The notes beneath the pieces were generated by a model, which was given only the letters and a program-made list of their open reading frames with translations, did not search any database and had not been told where the DNA came from. A stretch of 64,000 nt of DNA from CALLMM01 sp964429855 (GTDB lineage Bacteria > Armatimonadota > Chthonomonadetes > Chthonomonadales > CAJBBX01): positions 1 to 64,000 of the forward strand of contig CAYSDM010000017.1 of the NCBI GenBank assembly GCA_964429855.1. Direction: 5' to 3'. This document shows, piece after piece, positions 1 through 8,338 of the stretch. Both the position numbers and the translations under genes were made by a program. Every line of letters begins with the position of its first letter. Position 1 is the first letter of the stretch.

Positions 1-672
1 GATTATATTGGCGACCACCAGATCGCAGCCGCGCGCCTCCGCATCGAACGCCTCCATCTCGTGTATGGTGATACGCTCGGCAAGATGGTTGCGAACGACA
101 TTTTCGCGCGCGATCTGACGGGGAAGCAGGTCAATATCGGTGGCGTGCACTTTTGCAGCCCCCAGGCAGGCTGCCGCCAGCGCCAGAATGCCAGAGCCGC
201 AGCCGATATCCGCCACGACGCTGCCGGGCGCGATGTAGTCTTCCAGAGCCTCCAGACAGAGCGCGGTCGTCGGGTGGGTTCCCGTACCGAACGCCATGCC
301 GGGGTCCAGTTCAATCACCAGCCGGTTCGGATCCCCTTCATAGGTCTCCCAGCCGGGCTTAATAACCAGTCGTCTGCCGATCTCCAGCGGTTTGAAGTGT
401 TTTTTCCATTCGTTCGCCCAGTCGGTATCCTCGACGTGGCGATAGGAGATGTTGAGGGGAGCGGAGAGACCGTAGTCGGTCAGGCGCGCCAGACGGTCAT
501 CCAGATCGTCCAGGCGGGGAAGCAGGTCCTCGGCTTCCGGGAGAAAGCCGGTGAGGGTGCGCGGGTCGTCGCCGATCTCGGCAACGCCCTGACAACCGAT
601 CTCCAGCAGGAGCGCCGTCACAGCTTCGGCGGACTCGGCGGGTATCTCGATAAGGATCTCAGCCCACTGCAT
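1..672 (-). CDS. prmA: ribosomal protein L11 methyltransferase, 3'-truncated by window edge
   Basis: SAM-dependent methyltransferase that methylates ribosomal protein L11 in the cytoplasm. The 224 codons seen start at the ATG complementary to 670-672 and run off the window at base 1 without a stop. The N-terminal PrmA domain contains DTDWANEWKKHFKPL. It is followed by LDPGMAFGTGTHPTT, the SAM motif I region VADIGCGSGILALAAA, and DLVVANII at the edge, the family's catalytic (D/N)xxxANI-type signature. It lies 37 bases after dnaJ on the same strand; dnaJ-prmA is a common bacterial order. The missing C-terminal part should be only a few tens of residues. Confidence 0.93.
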   Translation of the reverse strand, partial: MQWAEILIEIPAESAEAVTALLLEIGCQGVAEIGDDPRTLTGFLPEAEDLLPRLDDLDDRLARLTDYGLSAPLNISYRHVEDTDWANEWKKHFKPLEIGRRLVIKPGWETYEGDPNRLVIELDPGMAFGTGTHPTTALCLEALEDYIAPGSVVADIGCGSGILALAAACLGAAKVHATDIDLLPRQIARENVVRNHLAERITIHEMEAFDAEARGCDLVVANII

Positions 673-709
673 ACCAGGAACAATCTATCCGGCTGTGCGC
701 CTTCGGTCT

Positions 710-1846
710 CTACTTATCTCCCCGGAACAGCCGTCCCAGAAAGCCCTTGTCTTCCGTCTGCTCCGCCTCTTCGCCCAGGCTGCGCGCAAAGTTGCGCAGA
801 AGCTGCTTCTGGTCGTTGGAGAGCTTCGTCGGCACCTTGACAACCACAACCACGTACTGATTGCCCTTGCCGCGTCCGTTCAGGTCGGGCGCGCCCTTGC
901 CGCGCAGCGTGAAGGCAGCTCCGCTCTGGGTTCCTTCGGGAATATCGAGCTTCTCCTCGCCGTTGATGAGCGGCACAGTGATCTGCCCGCCCAGCGCGGC
1001 GATAACAAAGGGAATGGGAATCTCGCAGTAGAGATCGTTGCCGCGACGCTCGAAGACGGCGTGGGGCTTTACATGCAGCACCACATACAGGTCGCCCGGA
1101 TCGCCGCCGCGCAGCCCGGCGTCGCCGTCTCCAGCTTTTCGCAGGCGCGTGCCGTTGTCGGCTCCCGCCGGAACGCGCATGGTCACCTCGCGCATCTTGC
1201 GGACGCGACCACCCCCGGAACACTTATCGCAGGGACTCTGCACCACTCGTCCTTCGCCCCGGCATCTTCCGCAGGGCGCAGTGGTCTGAAACGTTCCGAG
1301 GAGCGTGTTCTGTGTATGGCGCACATAGCCCGTTCCGCGACAGACCGGACAGGTATCCACGGAGGTGCCGGGCTTAGCGCCGGTTCCCGTACAGGTTTCG
1401 CAGTTTTCGAGGCGTTGATAGCGCACCGTCTTTTCCGCGCCGAGTACCGCCTCTTCCAGCGTGATCTCCAGATCGGTGCGGAGATCATCGCCGCGTTCGG
1501 GCATATTCGCGGTGGCGGCGGGGCGTCCGCCGCCTGCGCCGAAGAAGATGTCGAAGATATCGCCGATGCCGCCGGTTCCAAAACCGGGACCCCCAAAGCC
1601 CGGACCGCCCGCTGCGCCTCCGTTGAGTCCCTCCGCGCCGTAGCGATCATAGGCGCGGCGTTTCGCCTCATCGCTCAGGCAGTCGTAGGCTTCATTAATC
1701 TCTTTGAACTTGGCGTCCGCATCGGGCGCTTTATTTACATCCGGGTGGTACTTACGAGCAAGATTGCGGTAGGCGCGCTTGACCTCCTCCGCGCTGGCCG
1801 TGCGAGAAACGCCCAGAACCTCATAGTAGTCACGCTTTCCAGCCAT
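710..1846 (-). CDS. dnaJ: chaperone protein DnaJ (Hsp40)
   Basis: Co-chaperone that stimulates DnaK ATPase and delivers unfolded clients. 378 aa, normal length. The J domain is residues 5-70 with the HPD triad at 34-36. A Gly/Phe-rich linker (about 75-110) follows. Four CxxCxGxG zinc repeats are visible: CETCTGTG, CPVCRGTG, CGRCRGEG and CDKCSGGG. The C-terminal substrate-binding domains end near KGFLGRLFRG. The ATG has a GGAG ribosome site just upstream. It sits 50 bases after rpoZ and 37 before prmA, so the three probably share a transcript. No dnaK or grpE is in the window. Confidence 0.97.
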   Translation of the reverse strand: MAGKRDYYEVLGVSRTASAEEVKRAYRNLARKYHPDVNKAPDADAKFKEINEAYDCLSDEAKRRAYDRYGAEGLNGGAAGGPGFGGPGFGTGGIGDIFDIFFGAGGGRPAATANMPERGDDLRTDLEITLEEAVLGAEKTVRYQRLENCETCTGTGAKPGTSVDTCPVCRGTGYVRHTQNTLLGTFQTTAPCGRCRGEGRVVQSPCDKCSGGGRVRKMREVTMRVPAGADNGTRLRKAGDGDAGLRGGDPGDLYVVLHVKPHAVFERRGNDLYCEIPIPFVIAALGGQITVPLINGEEKLDIPEGTQSGAAFTLRGKGAPDLNGRGKGNQYVVVVVKVPTKLSNDQKQLLRNFARSLGEEAEQTEDKGFLGRLFRGDK

Positions 1847-1896
1847 ACCTGCTCCGTGTCAGACTCTCAAACGGTCGAGCGATTCTCACTCGCCGC

Positions 1897-2415
1897 TTAC
1901 TCCTCTTCTCCATCTACGCCATCCCCGAAAAGTCCATCCGGGTCGGCATCTTCCTCAAAATCCGCCTCCTCTGCGCCCAGAGAGAAGTGATCGGCATCCT
2001 CATCTGCATCGAGGTCATCATCCAGAACCGCATCGTCCGATGCGACAAGCTCATCGTCCAGAGGATGAACGCCGTCCTCCTCCTCGACATCGTCCGCTAT
2101 CGCCAGCATCGCGCCGATCTCCGCCGCCGTCGTCGGCTCGCGGTAGACATCGTCATCTATCGAGGTCGCTACCAGTCCGGTCAGCACAGGCGTCGGCGGC
2201 AGGCTGGACGGCAGCGGCTCTGGCTCGCCCACCTGAAGCGGAACCAACGTTCCGACCGCAAGCTCCTCCAGCGCCACCGTCAGGGAGTTGGCGGAGCGCG
2301 AATCCACCAGCCGACGCGCTCCCTCTTTGATCTGGCGCGCGCGCTTGGCGGCAACGATCACCAGGGCATATTTGCTCCCCATCGAATCCAGTTTATCGGG
2401 GGCAGGATAGATCAT
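1897..2415 (-). CDS. rpoZ: RNA polymerase omega subunit with long acidic C-terminal extension
   Basis: Small RNA polymerase subunit that helps assembly and stability of beta-prime. The first 60 or so residues (start MIYPAPDKLDSMGSKYALV, then AAKRARQIKEG) match the omega fold. The protein is 172 aa, whereas E. coli omega is 91 aa. The extra C-terminal part is strongly acidic, with runs such as DDDLDADEDAD and a final DGEEE. A longer reading frame extends upstream to 2742, but I chose this ATG because AGGAG lies 8 bases before it and the conserved domain starts here. First gene of a probable rpoZ-dnaJ-prmA operon. Confidence 0.85.
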   Translation of the reverse strand: MIYPAPDKLDSMGSKYALVIVAAKRARQIKEGARRLVDSRSANSLTVALEELAVGTLVPLQVGEPEPLPSSLPPTPVLTGLVATSIDDDVYREPTTAAEIGAMLAIADDVEEEDGVHPLDDELVASDDAVLDDDLDADEDADHFSLGAEEADFEEDADPDGLFGDGVDGEEE

Positions 2416-2441
2416 TCCGGCTGCTCCTGAAAATAGTTTAC

Positions 2442-2477
2442 GCGCTGATACGAACGCGATAATCGCCGTATCAGCGC
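2442..2477 (-). promoter_or_regulatory. inverted repeat in the rpoZ leader
   Basis: An 11-base perfect inverted repeat: GCGCTGATACG at 2442-2452 pairs with CGTATCAGCGC at 2467-2477. The 14-base spacer itself contains GCGAT/ATCGC. It lies between the predicted rpoZ promoter and the rpoZ start, so it would form a hairpin in the leader RNA or serve as a protein-binding site. Its role is unknown. Confidence 0.55.
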
Positions 2478-2490
2478 AGAATACCCTCAT

Positions 2491-2519
2491 ATTATGTGCT
2501 CTGGAGGCGTCTGAGTCAA
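2491..2519 (-). promoter_or_regulatory. predicted sigma70-type promoter for rpoZ-dnaJ-prmA
   Basis: On the minus strand TTGACT (2519-2514) is followed after 17 bases by CATAAT (2496-2491). Transcription would start near 2484, about 70 bases upstream of the rpoZ ATG, which puts the inverted repeat at 2442-2477 in the leader. Spacing and hexamers fit sigma70; there is no experimental support. Confidence 0.5.
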
Positions 2520-2692
2520 GGGCGAAACCCTCAGAAACCCGAAACTGCCCGCGCCGAACGGTTTTCCTCCCCTCTATACGTCGGGTATCGAAAATGGTTC
2601 CCCCTGCCAATAATGCCCGTGTAGGCGCAGATTCGAGGGACGCGCGCAACCAGGCTGTCCCCCGCCTTTCGCCTGCCCTTAAAGACAAGATT

Positions 2693-4987
2693 ATGCTCAT
2701 TTCTGAGTCAAGAATACTATCGCCCGCCGCCTTTAACGGCACGACCGTCAGCGTGGACTACGCGAGCTACCTCGCGCAGCACGATGTCGTCTATAATGCG
2801 CCTCCCTTAACCGGAGAGCAGGGAATGCCCATCGGCGACGGCGATCTGGGAGTCATGGTCTGGTGTCCTCCCGGCGAGATTCGGATGCAGGTCAACAAAG
2901 CGGATCTCTGGTGGGAGAACCCCTATCCGCGCCCCGGTCGCGTGCAGGACTGGCGCCTGCTCTCCGCCGGAGGATTGAGCATTCGCACCGATCCCTCTCC
3001 TCTGGATAATATGGATCGCTTTGAGCAGCGGCTGAACATCTACCAGGGACTGGTGCATCTGGAGGCGAGCGCGCCCGGCGGAGCCTGCACCGCGCAAGCC
3101 TGGGTTCCTCAGATGGGCGGCGTCCTGTGCGTCAACTATCAGGACACGATGCTCAAGGCGAAGGAGCGCTATGTCGAACTCAACGCCTGGCGAAACGCCC
3201 ACACCTTCGCCATGAACGACCGGATCGGGCTGATCGAAAAGCTGCCCAATCAGTGTTATGCGATGGTCTGCCGTCTCTCCGGGGGCAATCTCAAAGCCAC
3301 GCTCAAAGATTCGATGACGGCGCGGCTGGAGGTCTCCTCGCCGCGCGGCGTGCGCTTTACGCTCTATGTGGGTATCGCCGTGACAGAACCGGATCAAGAC
3401 CCGGTCGCGCTGGCAAATGCGCGTGTGGAGCAGGCGATGCGCCGGGGAGCGGAGATGCTTCTGCAGGATCATCGCGTCTACTGGCGCGCTTTCTGGCAAA
3501 AATCGTTCCTCTCCCTGGACTCGCCGGACGGCTCCGCAAAATATCTGGAGAACCTCTGGTACCTCTATCACTATCAGTTGAACTGCTGTTCCCGCGGGAT
3601 GTACGCGCCGCTGGCAAACGGAGCCTTATGGTTAACAGACCGCGATACCCGCACCGGAGAGGGGGTCTATCGGCATTCGCGCACGCAGCCGCTCTACTGG
3701 CCCACCTTCGCCAGCAATCACCTGGAACTGGCATCCTCCTACTTTGAGACCTATATGCGGATGGTTCCCGCCGCCGCGCGACAGACACAGGAGCGATTTA
3801 AGACTCAGGGACTGCGTTTCCCGGAGATCGCAAACCGCCTGGGAGAAGAGGTGGTCGCGCCGGATAATGCGCGCCTTCAGAACCTGCACTATACCGGACT
3901 GGAGTGCGCCATGCTGTTCTGGTGGTGCTGGCAGCATACCCACGATCTGGACATTCTCCGCAGCCGCGCCTATCCGCTGCTGAAAGCCTGCGTCAAATTC
4001 TACATGGAGAGGGCGGCGCGCGCGCCGGAGGAGCAGGTTGCGCTCTCCGACGCCTTCGAGTCGAACTCGGAGGGGTTTGCTTCGATCCGGGAGCTTGCCG
4101 GACTGCGATTCTGTCTGAAGGCGCTGCTGGAAGCCAGCGACTTTCTGGAGACCGATGAGGAGGAGGCTCCCCGATGGCGGGAGTTTCTGGAGAGCCTGCC
4201 GGAGTACGCCACCGATCCGGCAACCGGCGTCTGGATAGATAGTAAAACGGATGAGGAGAACGCCGAGGAGACGGCGGCCGCGCTCTCTCCCANNNNNNNN
4301 NNTCCCATTTTTCCCTCCGGACTGATAGGAATCGGCTCGCCGGAGTATCACCAGGCAGTACGCACCTTTCTGGGCAGCGGACGGGAGCATAATCAGTTCG
4401 GTTGGTCGCTGGATACGATCATCGCGGCGCGTCTGGGACTGCGGGAGACGGTCAGCGATATGCTGCTGCAGCATGTCGAAAAGTTCCAGATATTTCCGCA
4501 GGGATTTTTTCACTGCCTGCGAAAATCGGCGATAGACTCCGAGGACTATATCCCCTATATGGACTCGCTCGGCGTGCTTGCCACTGCGCTGAATGAACTG
4601 TGCGTTCAGGGACATGATGGAACGATCCGCGTCTTTCCCGCGCTCCCGCCCGGATGGAATGGAACCTTCATGCTGCGAGCGGCGGGCGGCTTTCTGGTGA
4701 TGGCGCAGACCTATAAAGGCAGTCCGCTCTGGGTCGCGGTGATGAGCCTGACCGGCAGCCGCTGCCAGATTTTCAATCCCTGGGAGGAGATGACGCGGGT
4801 GCTGGACGGACGCATAGAGATTATGCGCTCCCGGGAGCGCACGCTGGCTTTTCCCACAGAAGTGCGGCGAGTCTATGTGCTGGAACCCTACTCGCGCTCC
4901 CTCAGCCGTATGCCGCGAATCCGCCTGGGCGGACGGCGCAACACCTCCACCAAACATCTGGGACGACGGCAGATCGGCTTGCCCTGA
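2693..4987 (+). CDS. GH95-like glycoside hydrolase (alpha-L-fucosidase-type), interrupted by assembly gap
   Basis: Probable carbohydrate-active enzyme. The N-terminal beta-sandwich begins near GEQGMPIGDGDLGVMVW. A long (alpha/alpha)6-type middle includes HTHDLDILRSRAYPLLKACV. The C-terminal part, VFPALPPGWNGTFMLRAAGG, is the characteristic tail of GH95-like enzymes. No signal peptide is evident. Ten Ns (4293-4302) replace an unknown stretch; the frame is the same on both sides. The start is uncertain: an in-frame ATG at 2594 would add 33 residues that look non-coding, and neither start has a clear ribosome site. Substrate specificity cannot be read from sequence. Confidence 0.75.
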   Translation: MLISESRILSPAAFNGTTVSVDYASYLAQHDVVYNAPPLTGEQGMPIGDGDLGVMVWCPPGEIRMQVNKADLWWENPYPRPGRVQDWRLLSAGGLSIRTDPSPLDNMDRFEQRLNIYQGLVHLEASAPGGACTAQAWVPQMGGVLCVNYQDTMLKAKERYVELNAWRNAHTFAMNDRIGLIEKLPNQCYAMVCRLSGGNLKATLKDSMTARLEVSSPRGVRFTLYVGIAVTEPDQDPVALANARVEQAMRRGAEMLLQDHRVYWRAFWQKSFLSLDSPDGSAKYLENLWYLYHYQLNCCSRGMYAPLANGALWLTDRDTRTGEGVYRHSRTQPLYWPTFASNHLELASSYFETYMRMVPAAARQTQERFKTQGLRFPEIANRLGEEVVAPDNARLQNLHYTGLECAMLFWWCWQHTHDLDILRSRAYPLLKACVKFYMERAARAPEEQVALSDAFESNSEGFASIRELAGLRFCLKALLEASDFLETDEEEAPRWREFLESLPEYATDPATGVWIDSKTDEENAEETAAALSPXXXXPIFPSGLIGIGSPEYHQAVRTFLGSGREHNQFGWSLDTIIAARLGLRETVSDMLLQHVEKFQIFPQGFFHCLRKSAIDSEDYIPYMDSLGVLATALNELCVQGHDGTIRVFPALPPGWNGTFMLRAAGGFLVMAQTYKGSPLWVAVMSLTGSRCQIFNPWEEMTRVLDGRIEIMRSRERTLAFPTEVRRVYVLEPYSRSLSRMPRIRLGGRRNTSTKHLGRRQIGLP
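4293..4302. other. assembly gap (10 N)
   Basis: Ten undetermined bases inside the GH95-like gene. A fixed run of 10 usually marks a scaffold join of unknown size rather than 10 real bases. The protein reads LSP before and PIFPSG after the gap. Confidence 0.98.
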
Positions 4988-5067
4988 CACAAACACGCCA
5001 CAGGAACTATCGGAGCGCGCCGCGAAGAGAGCGTTATCACTCTCAAGACCGGAAGGGCTGCATCTCG

Positions 5068-7635
5068 ATGAAGCAGATACTCCTGACAGCCATTATCGCG
5101 GGATGGTGCTGCCGAGCCGTCGCGCCTCCACCTCCCGATGCTCCCGCGTTGCGCGCCGACCTCTCTCAGCCCTCTATCGGCTGGTGCTGTTTCTTCCCGG
5201 CGACCGATGTTGGAATGCATCAGCTTCCAGCATCCGGCGCTTCGATTCTGTCGGTCTGCGCCGGAGGATGGGGAATGGCTCCGGCAGAGGGACGTTTCGA
5301 CTTCTCGGCATTCGATCAGCAGCTTGCCTATGCGCGTCAGCACAGGCTGAAACTCGCTCTCATCAACGAAATCAATCCGGTCTACACCCCGGTCTGGCTG
5401 CGGGAGAAGGTCAAAGCCGCCGGACAGTCCGTGCGCGGACCCAACGGGGCGAACGGGGAGCTTCCCTCCATCACCTCCTCGATCTTTCGGGAGGCGCAGG
5501 AAGATTTCGTGCGCCGTTTCGTCGCCCATGTTCGGAAGACGGATAAGACGGGAGTCGTCGCCTACTACCACCCCGGCGCGGAGTGGTGGTTCCCCATGAA
5601 TGAGCGCTATCATCCCGCCGACATCGCCCGATTTCAGGACTGGCTGCAGTCCCGCTACCGAACGATTGAACGGCTGAATGAGCGATGGGGGGCGCAGTTC
5701 GCCGATTTCCGGCAGGTTCCTGCGCCTGCCCTGGAGATGTCGGTCGGAATGCGCAACCGTACCGGCATGGGACCGATCATGTCGCTGGACTCCGGCGCGC
5801 AGCACTGCTCCTGGAGCACTCCCGCCGCCATTGATCCGCAGGCAAAGCCCGGTCAGGACACCTTTCCCGCCGTCGAGCCGGGCAAAATCTACACCGCGTC
5901 CGCCAGCGTAAAACTGGAAAACGTACAGGGCTACGGGGTCTATATGGAGATCGCCTGGGTGCGCGCCTCCGGCGGCGCGCCCATCGCCATTGATACCGGC
6001 GCTCCCCTCCGGGGCACGCGCGGCTGGACTCGCGTCTGCGCCCGATTTCGCGCCCCGAAAGAGGCGGGACGCGCCTGGCTTCTCCTGAAACTGCAGGGAA
6101 CCGGCACGGTTGTCTGGGATGAGGCGGATTTCCGCGAGGATGGCTCTGCCGCGAACCTTGCCCCCAATCCCGGCATCGAACAGGGAGGCGCGGAACCGGC
6201 GGGCTGGCGATTTCAGAACTGGAGCGGCGGGAAACGGGTGGAGTCGCGCTGGCGGCGGGACGCCGGACGAAACGGAAGCGCCGGTCTACAGGTCACCGTT
6301 CCGGTCACCGACAGCCGCGCGCGAGGCTATCGCCATCTGGATGCCGCCGTCTATGACTGGTCTCTCTTCTGGTACGAAACGGCGGCGGACTATATCAACC
6401 GGATGGCGGGTCTGGTTCGCAAATACGATCCTACGCGCCCGACCATCACCTACCTGACCTTCTCCTTCGCCTATCCCGTAGAGTGGGACTATGTCCAGAT
6501 GTACGCCATCGCGCCGGATGAGGTGGCGCGACGCGGAAAGGATATTGACGCCTTTGGCATGCAGGTCTGTTCGGCGGACGGCGATCCGCTGCGCGTGACC
6601 GCCTGTCTGGACCTGGTTCGGAAATACGGCAAGCCGATGTGGACCGTGGACCTGGTAGACTTCACTTCCGGCGTGCATATCGGCTTCCCGACCATGAATC
6701 AGGTCACGCATTCCGCCATCCAGCATGGCGCAAAAGGCATCATCTACTGCGCCTGGCATATCCCGACCGTGCTGGACTACAGTTTTCACCCCCACATGGC
6801 TCCCGCCGACATCAACCGGATGCTGACCGAGGCGAAGAGCGCGGCAAAACGGATGGAAGGGATGAAGATAGAGGCGCGCGCGGCGATTATTCAGCCCATC
6901 CTGCCCGCCTCGCCCGATGATCCGGCAGGCTTCAAAAACGACTACCGCAGCTTTATGGGCTGGTATCGCCTTCTGGAGAATCTGCTTCAGACCTTCGACG
7001 TTGTCACCCTGCGCGAGATTGAAACAGGCAACGCGGACCTGCGCCGCTATCGCTGGATGCTGGTTCCCGACTGCGCCTATCTGCCGGAGTCCGCGCGGAT
7101 GCGCCTGCGGGATTACACCCGCCGGGGCGGAAAGCTGGTAACCGGCGGGCGGTTTGCGCGCTATGATGAGATCGGCAGACCTCTCAAGCCGCTTCGTTTT
7201 ACGCGCACAATCCTCCCCGACTTCGGCAAAGTCTACGCCGGAGACCCGGTGCGCGATACCCACGCTGGAAATACGCCCCCGCTGCTGCTCTGGCGCAAAG
7301 AGACCGCCGCGACTCGCAAAGCGCAGCGAGAGGGAGAGAATGCGTTGAAGAGTCTCTTCGCAAAGGAGAGGCTGTCGTCGGAGTTCCGGTTGGAAGGCGA
7401 AGCCTCCGCGCTGACCTGCGTGGAGTATGCAGGAGCAAAATCGCGCGCGGTCTATCTGGTCAATCGCGGGATAAAGCCCGTTTCGGCGGATCGGGTTCGG
7501 TTAAGTTATCGCGGACGCGCCGGGAGCGTGGAGGTCTACGCCGATACGCGCCGGGTAACCGGCCGCCGTGACCGTCGTGGGGCGCTGTGGCTGCCCGCCT
7601 TTCGGACCGCCTGCATTGTGAAGTTTCGAGAATAG
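5068..7635 (+). CDS. secreted beta-galactosidase-like (GH42-type) protein
   Basis: 855 aa with an N-terminal signal peptide (MKQILLTAIIAGWCCRAVA, cleavage near residue 19). The TIM-barrel part contains the GH42-like stretch RFQDWLQSRYRTIERLNERW just after GAEWWFPMNERYH, where a catalytic Glu would be expected. An inserted beta-rich segment (about residues 260-400, with YTASASVKLE and VVWDEADF) looks like a carbohydrate-binding module. The barrel then resumes, followed by a Rossmann-like domain typical of GH42 trimerisation regions. GGAAGGG precedes the ATG. It follows the GH95-like gene by 80 bases, so the pair may act on the same glycan. Exact activity unknown. Confidence 0.65.
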   Translation: MKQILLTAIIAGWCCRAVAPPPPDAPALRADLSQPSIGWCCFFPATDVGMHQLPASGASILSVCAGGWGMAPAEGRFDFSAFDQQLAYARQHRLKLALINEINPVYTPVWLREKVKAAGQSVRGPNGANGELPSITSSIFREAQEDFVRRFVAHVRKTDKTGVVAYYHPGAEWWFPMNERYHPADIARFQDWLQSRYRTIERLNERWGAQFADFRQVPAPALEMSVGMRNRTGMGPIMSLDSGAQHCSWSTPAAIDPQAKPGQDTFPAVEPGKIYTASASVKLENVQGYGVYMEIAWVRASGGAPIAIDTGAPLRGTRGWTRVCARFRAPKEAGRAWLLLKLQGTGTVVWDEADFREDGSAANLAPNPGIEQGGAEPAGWRFQNWSGGKRVESRWRRDAGRNGSAGLQVTVPVTDSRARGYRHLDAAVYDWSLFWYETAADYINRMAGLVRKYDPTRPTITYLTFSFAYPVEWDYVQMYAIAPDEVARRGKDIDAFGMQVCSADGDPLRVTACLDLVRKYGKPMWTVDLVDFTSGVHIGFPTMNQVTHSAIQHGAKGIIYCAWHIPTVLDYSFHPHMAPADINRMLTEAKSAAKRMEGMKIEARAAIIQPILPASPDDPAGFKNDYRSFMGWYRLLENLLQTFDVVTLREIETGNADLRRYRWMLVPDCAYLPESARMRLRDYTRRGGKLVTGGRFARYDEIGRPLKPLRFTRTILPDFGKVYAGDPVRDTHAGNTPPLLLWRKETAATRKAQREGENALKSLFAKERLSSEFRLEGEASALTCVEYAGAKSRAVYLVNRGIKPVSADRVRLSYRGRAGSVEVYADTRRVTGRRDRRGALWLPAFRTACIVKFRE

Positions 7636-7636
7636 G

Positions 7637-8338
7637 TCAGGACGCCTCGCCATACAGAAGCGGGATCAGTTCGGCGACAGTTGGGATCAGATGAGTGTGC
7701 GGGAAGGCTGCCAGTTCTTCGCGAGAGTGAGAGCCTTCCGTAACCCCGATCACCCATCCGCAGCCCGCCGCCGCTCCCTCTTGCAGATCGGAAGGCGTAT
7801 CGCCGATTTTGACGACCTGCCCCGGATCAGTTACATTGGTCAGGGACATGGCGCGGAAGATCATGTCGGGATAGGGTCTTCCGCGCTCCACCTCGTCGCT
7901 GGTTACGGTCGCATCCAGCAGCCCGCTCTCCCTCCAGCCTAGCCGGGAGATAATCGTGTCGGCAAGCGGACGGCTGAAGCCGGTGTCCAGCGCAACGCGC
8001 GCGCCCCGCTCCCGGAGACCGCGAAACGTCTCGGAGGCTCCCGCAATCTCCCGCACCTGCGGGTCTTCCGCATAGTAGCGGTTCATGCGCTCCACAAACT
8101 CCCCGTAGACTCGCCCGACGCGCTCCGGGGTGACCGGGGAAGCCTCCGCCTGTTCGATCAGGGTCTGGATGGCGAGCGGCTTCGGCAGTCCCATCACCGC
8201 ATTGACGGCGGCGCGGCTCGCTGCAACGCCCTGCGCCTGAAGCGCCGCCATCAGGCAGCGATGCACCGCGTCGCCATCGTAGACGGTCGTCCCCGCCATA
8301 TCGAAGACCGCCAGTCGTATCGGTGGCAGGCTCTTCAA
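7637..8338 (-). CDS. phosphonatase-like HAD hydrolase
   Basis: Cytoplasmic HAD-superfamily hydrolase of 233 aa. Motif I is FDMAGTTVYDGD (nucleophile Asp), with the helical cap in about residues 20-95 and motif IV near KIGDTPSDLQEGAAAG. The DMAGTT form of motif I is typical of phosphonoacetaldehyde-hydrolase-like enzymes; no other phosphonate genes are in the window, so the substrate is open. Its ATG overlaps the stop of the upstream DUF3179 gene by 4 bases (8335-8338), suggesting translational coupling. Its stop lies one base from the stop of the convergent GH42-like gene. Confidence 0.8.
   Translation of the reverse strand: MKSLPPIRLAVFDMAGTTVYDGDAVHRCLMAALQAQGVAASRAAVNAVMGLPKPLAIQTLIEQAEASPVTPERVGRVYGEFVERMNRYYAEDPQVREIAGASETFRGLRERGARVALDTGFSRPLADTIISRLGWRESGLLDATVTSDEVERGRPYPDMIFRAMSLTNVTDPGQVVKIGDTPSDLQEGAAAGCGWVIGVTEGSHSREELAAFPHTHLIPTVAELIPLLYGEAS

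Noticed and set aside
695..1990. 431-codon plus-strand open frame across dnaJ
   Set aside because: It is antisense to an unmistakable DnaJ; high G+C in third positions keeps the opposite frame open.
3632..4996. 454-codon minus-strand frame over the GH95-like gene
   Set aside because: Shadow; it also runs through the N gap.
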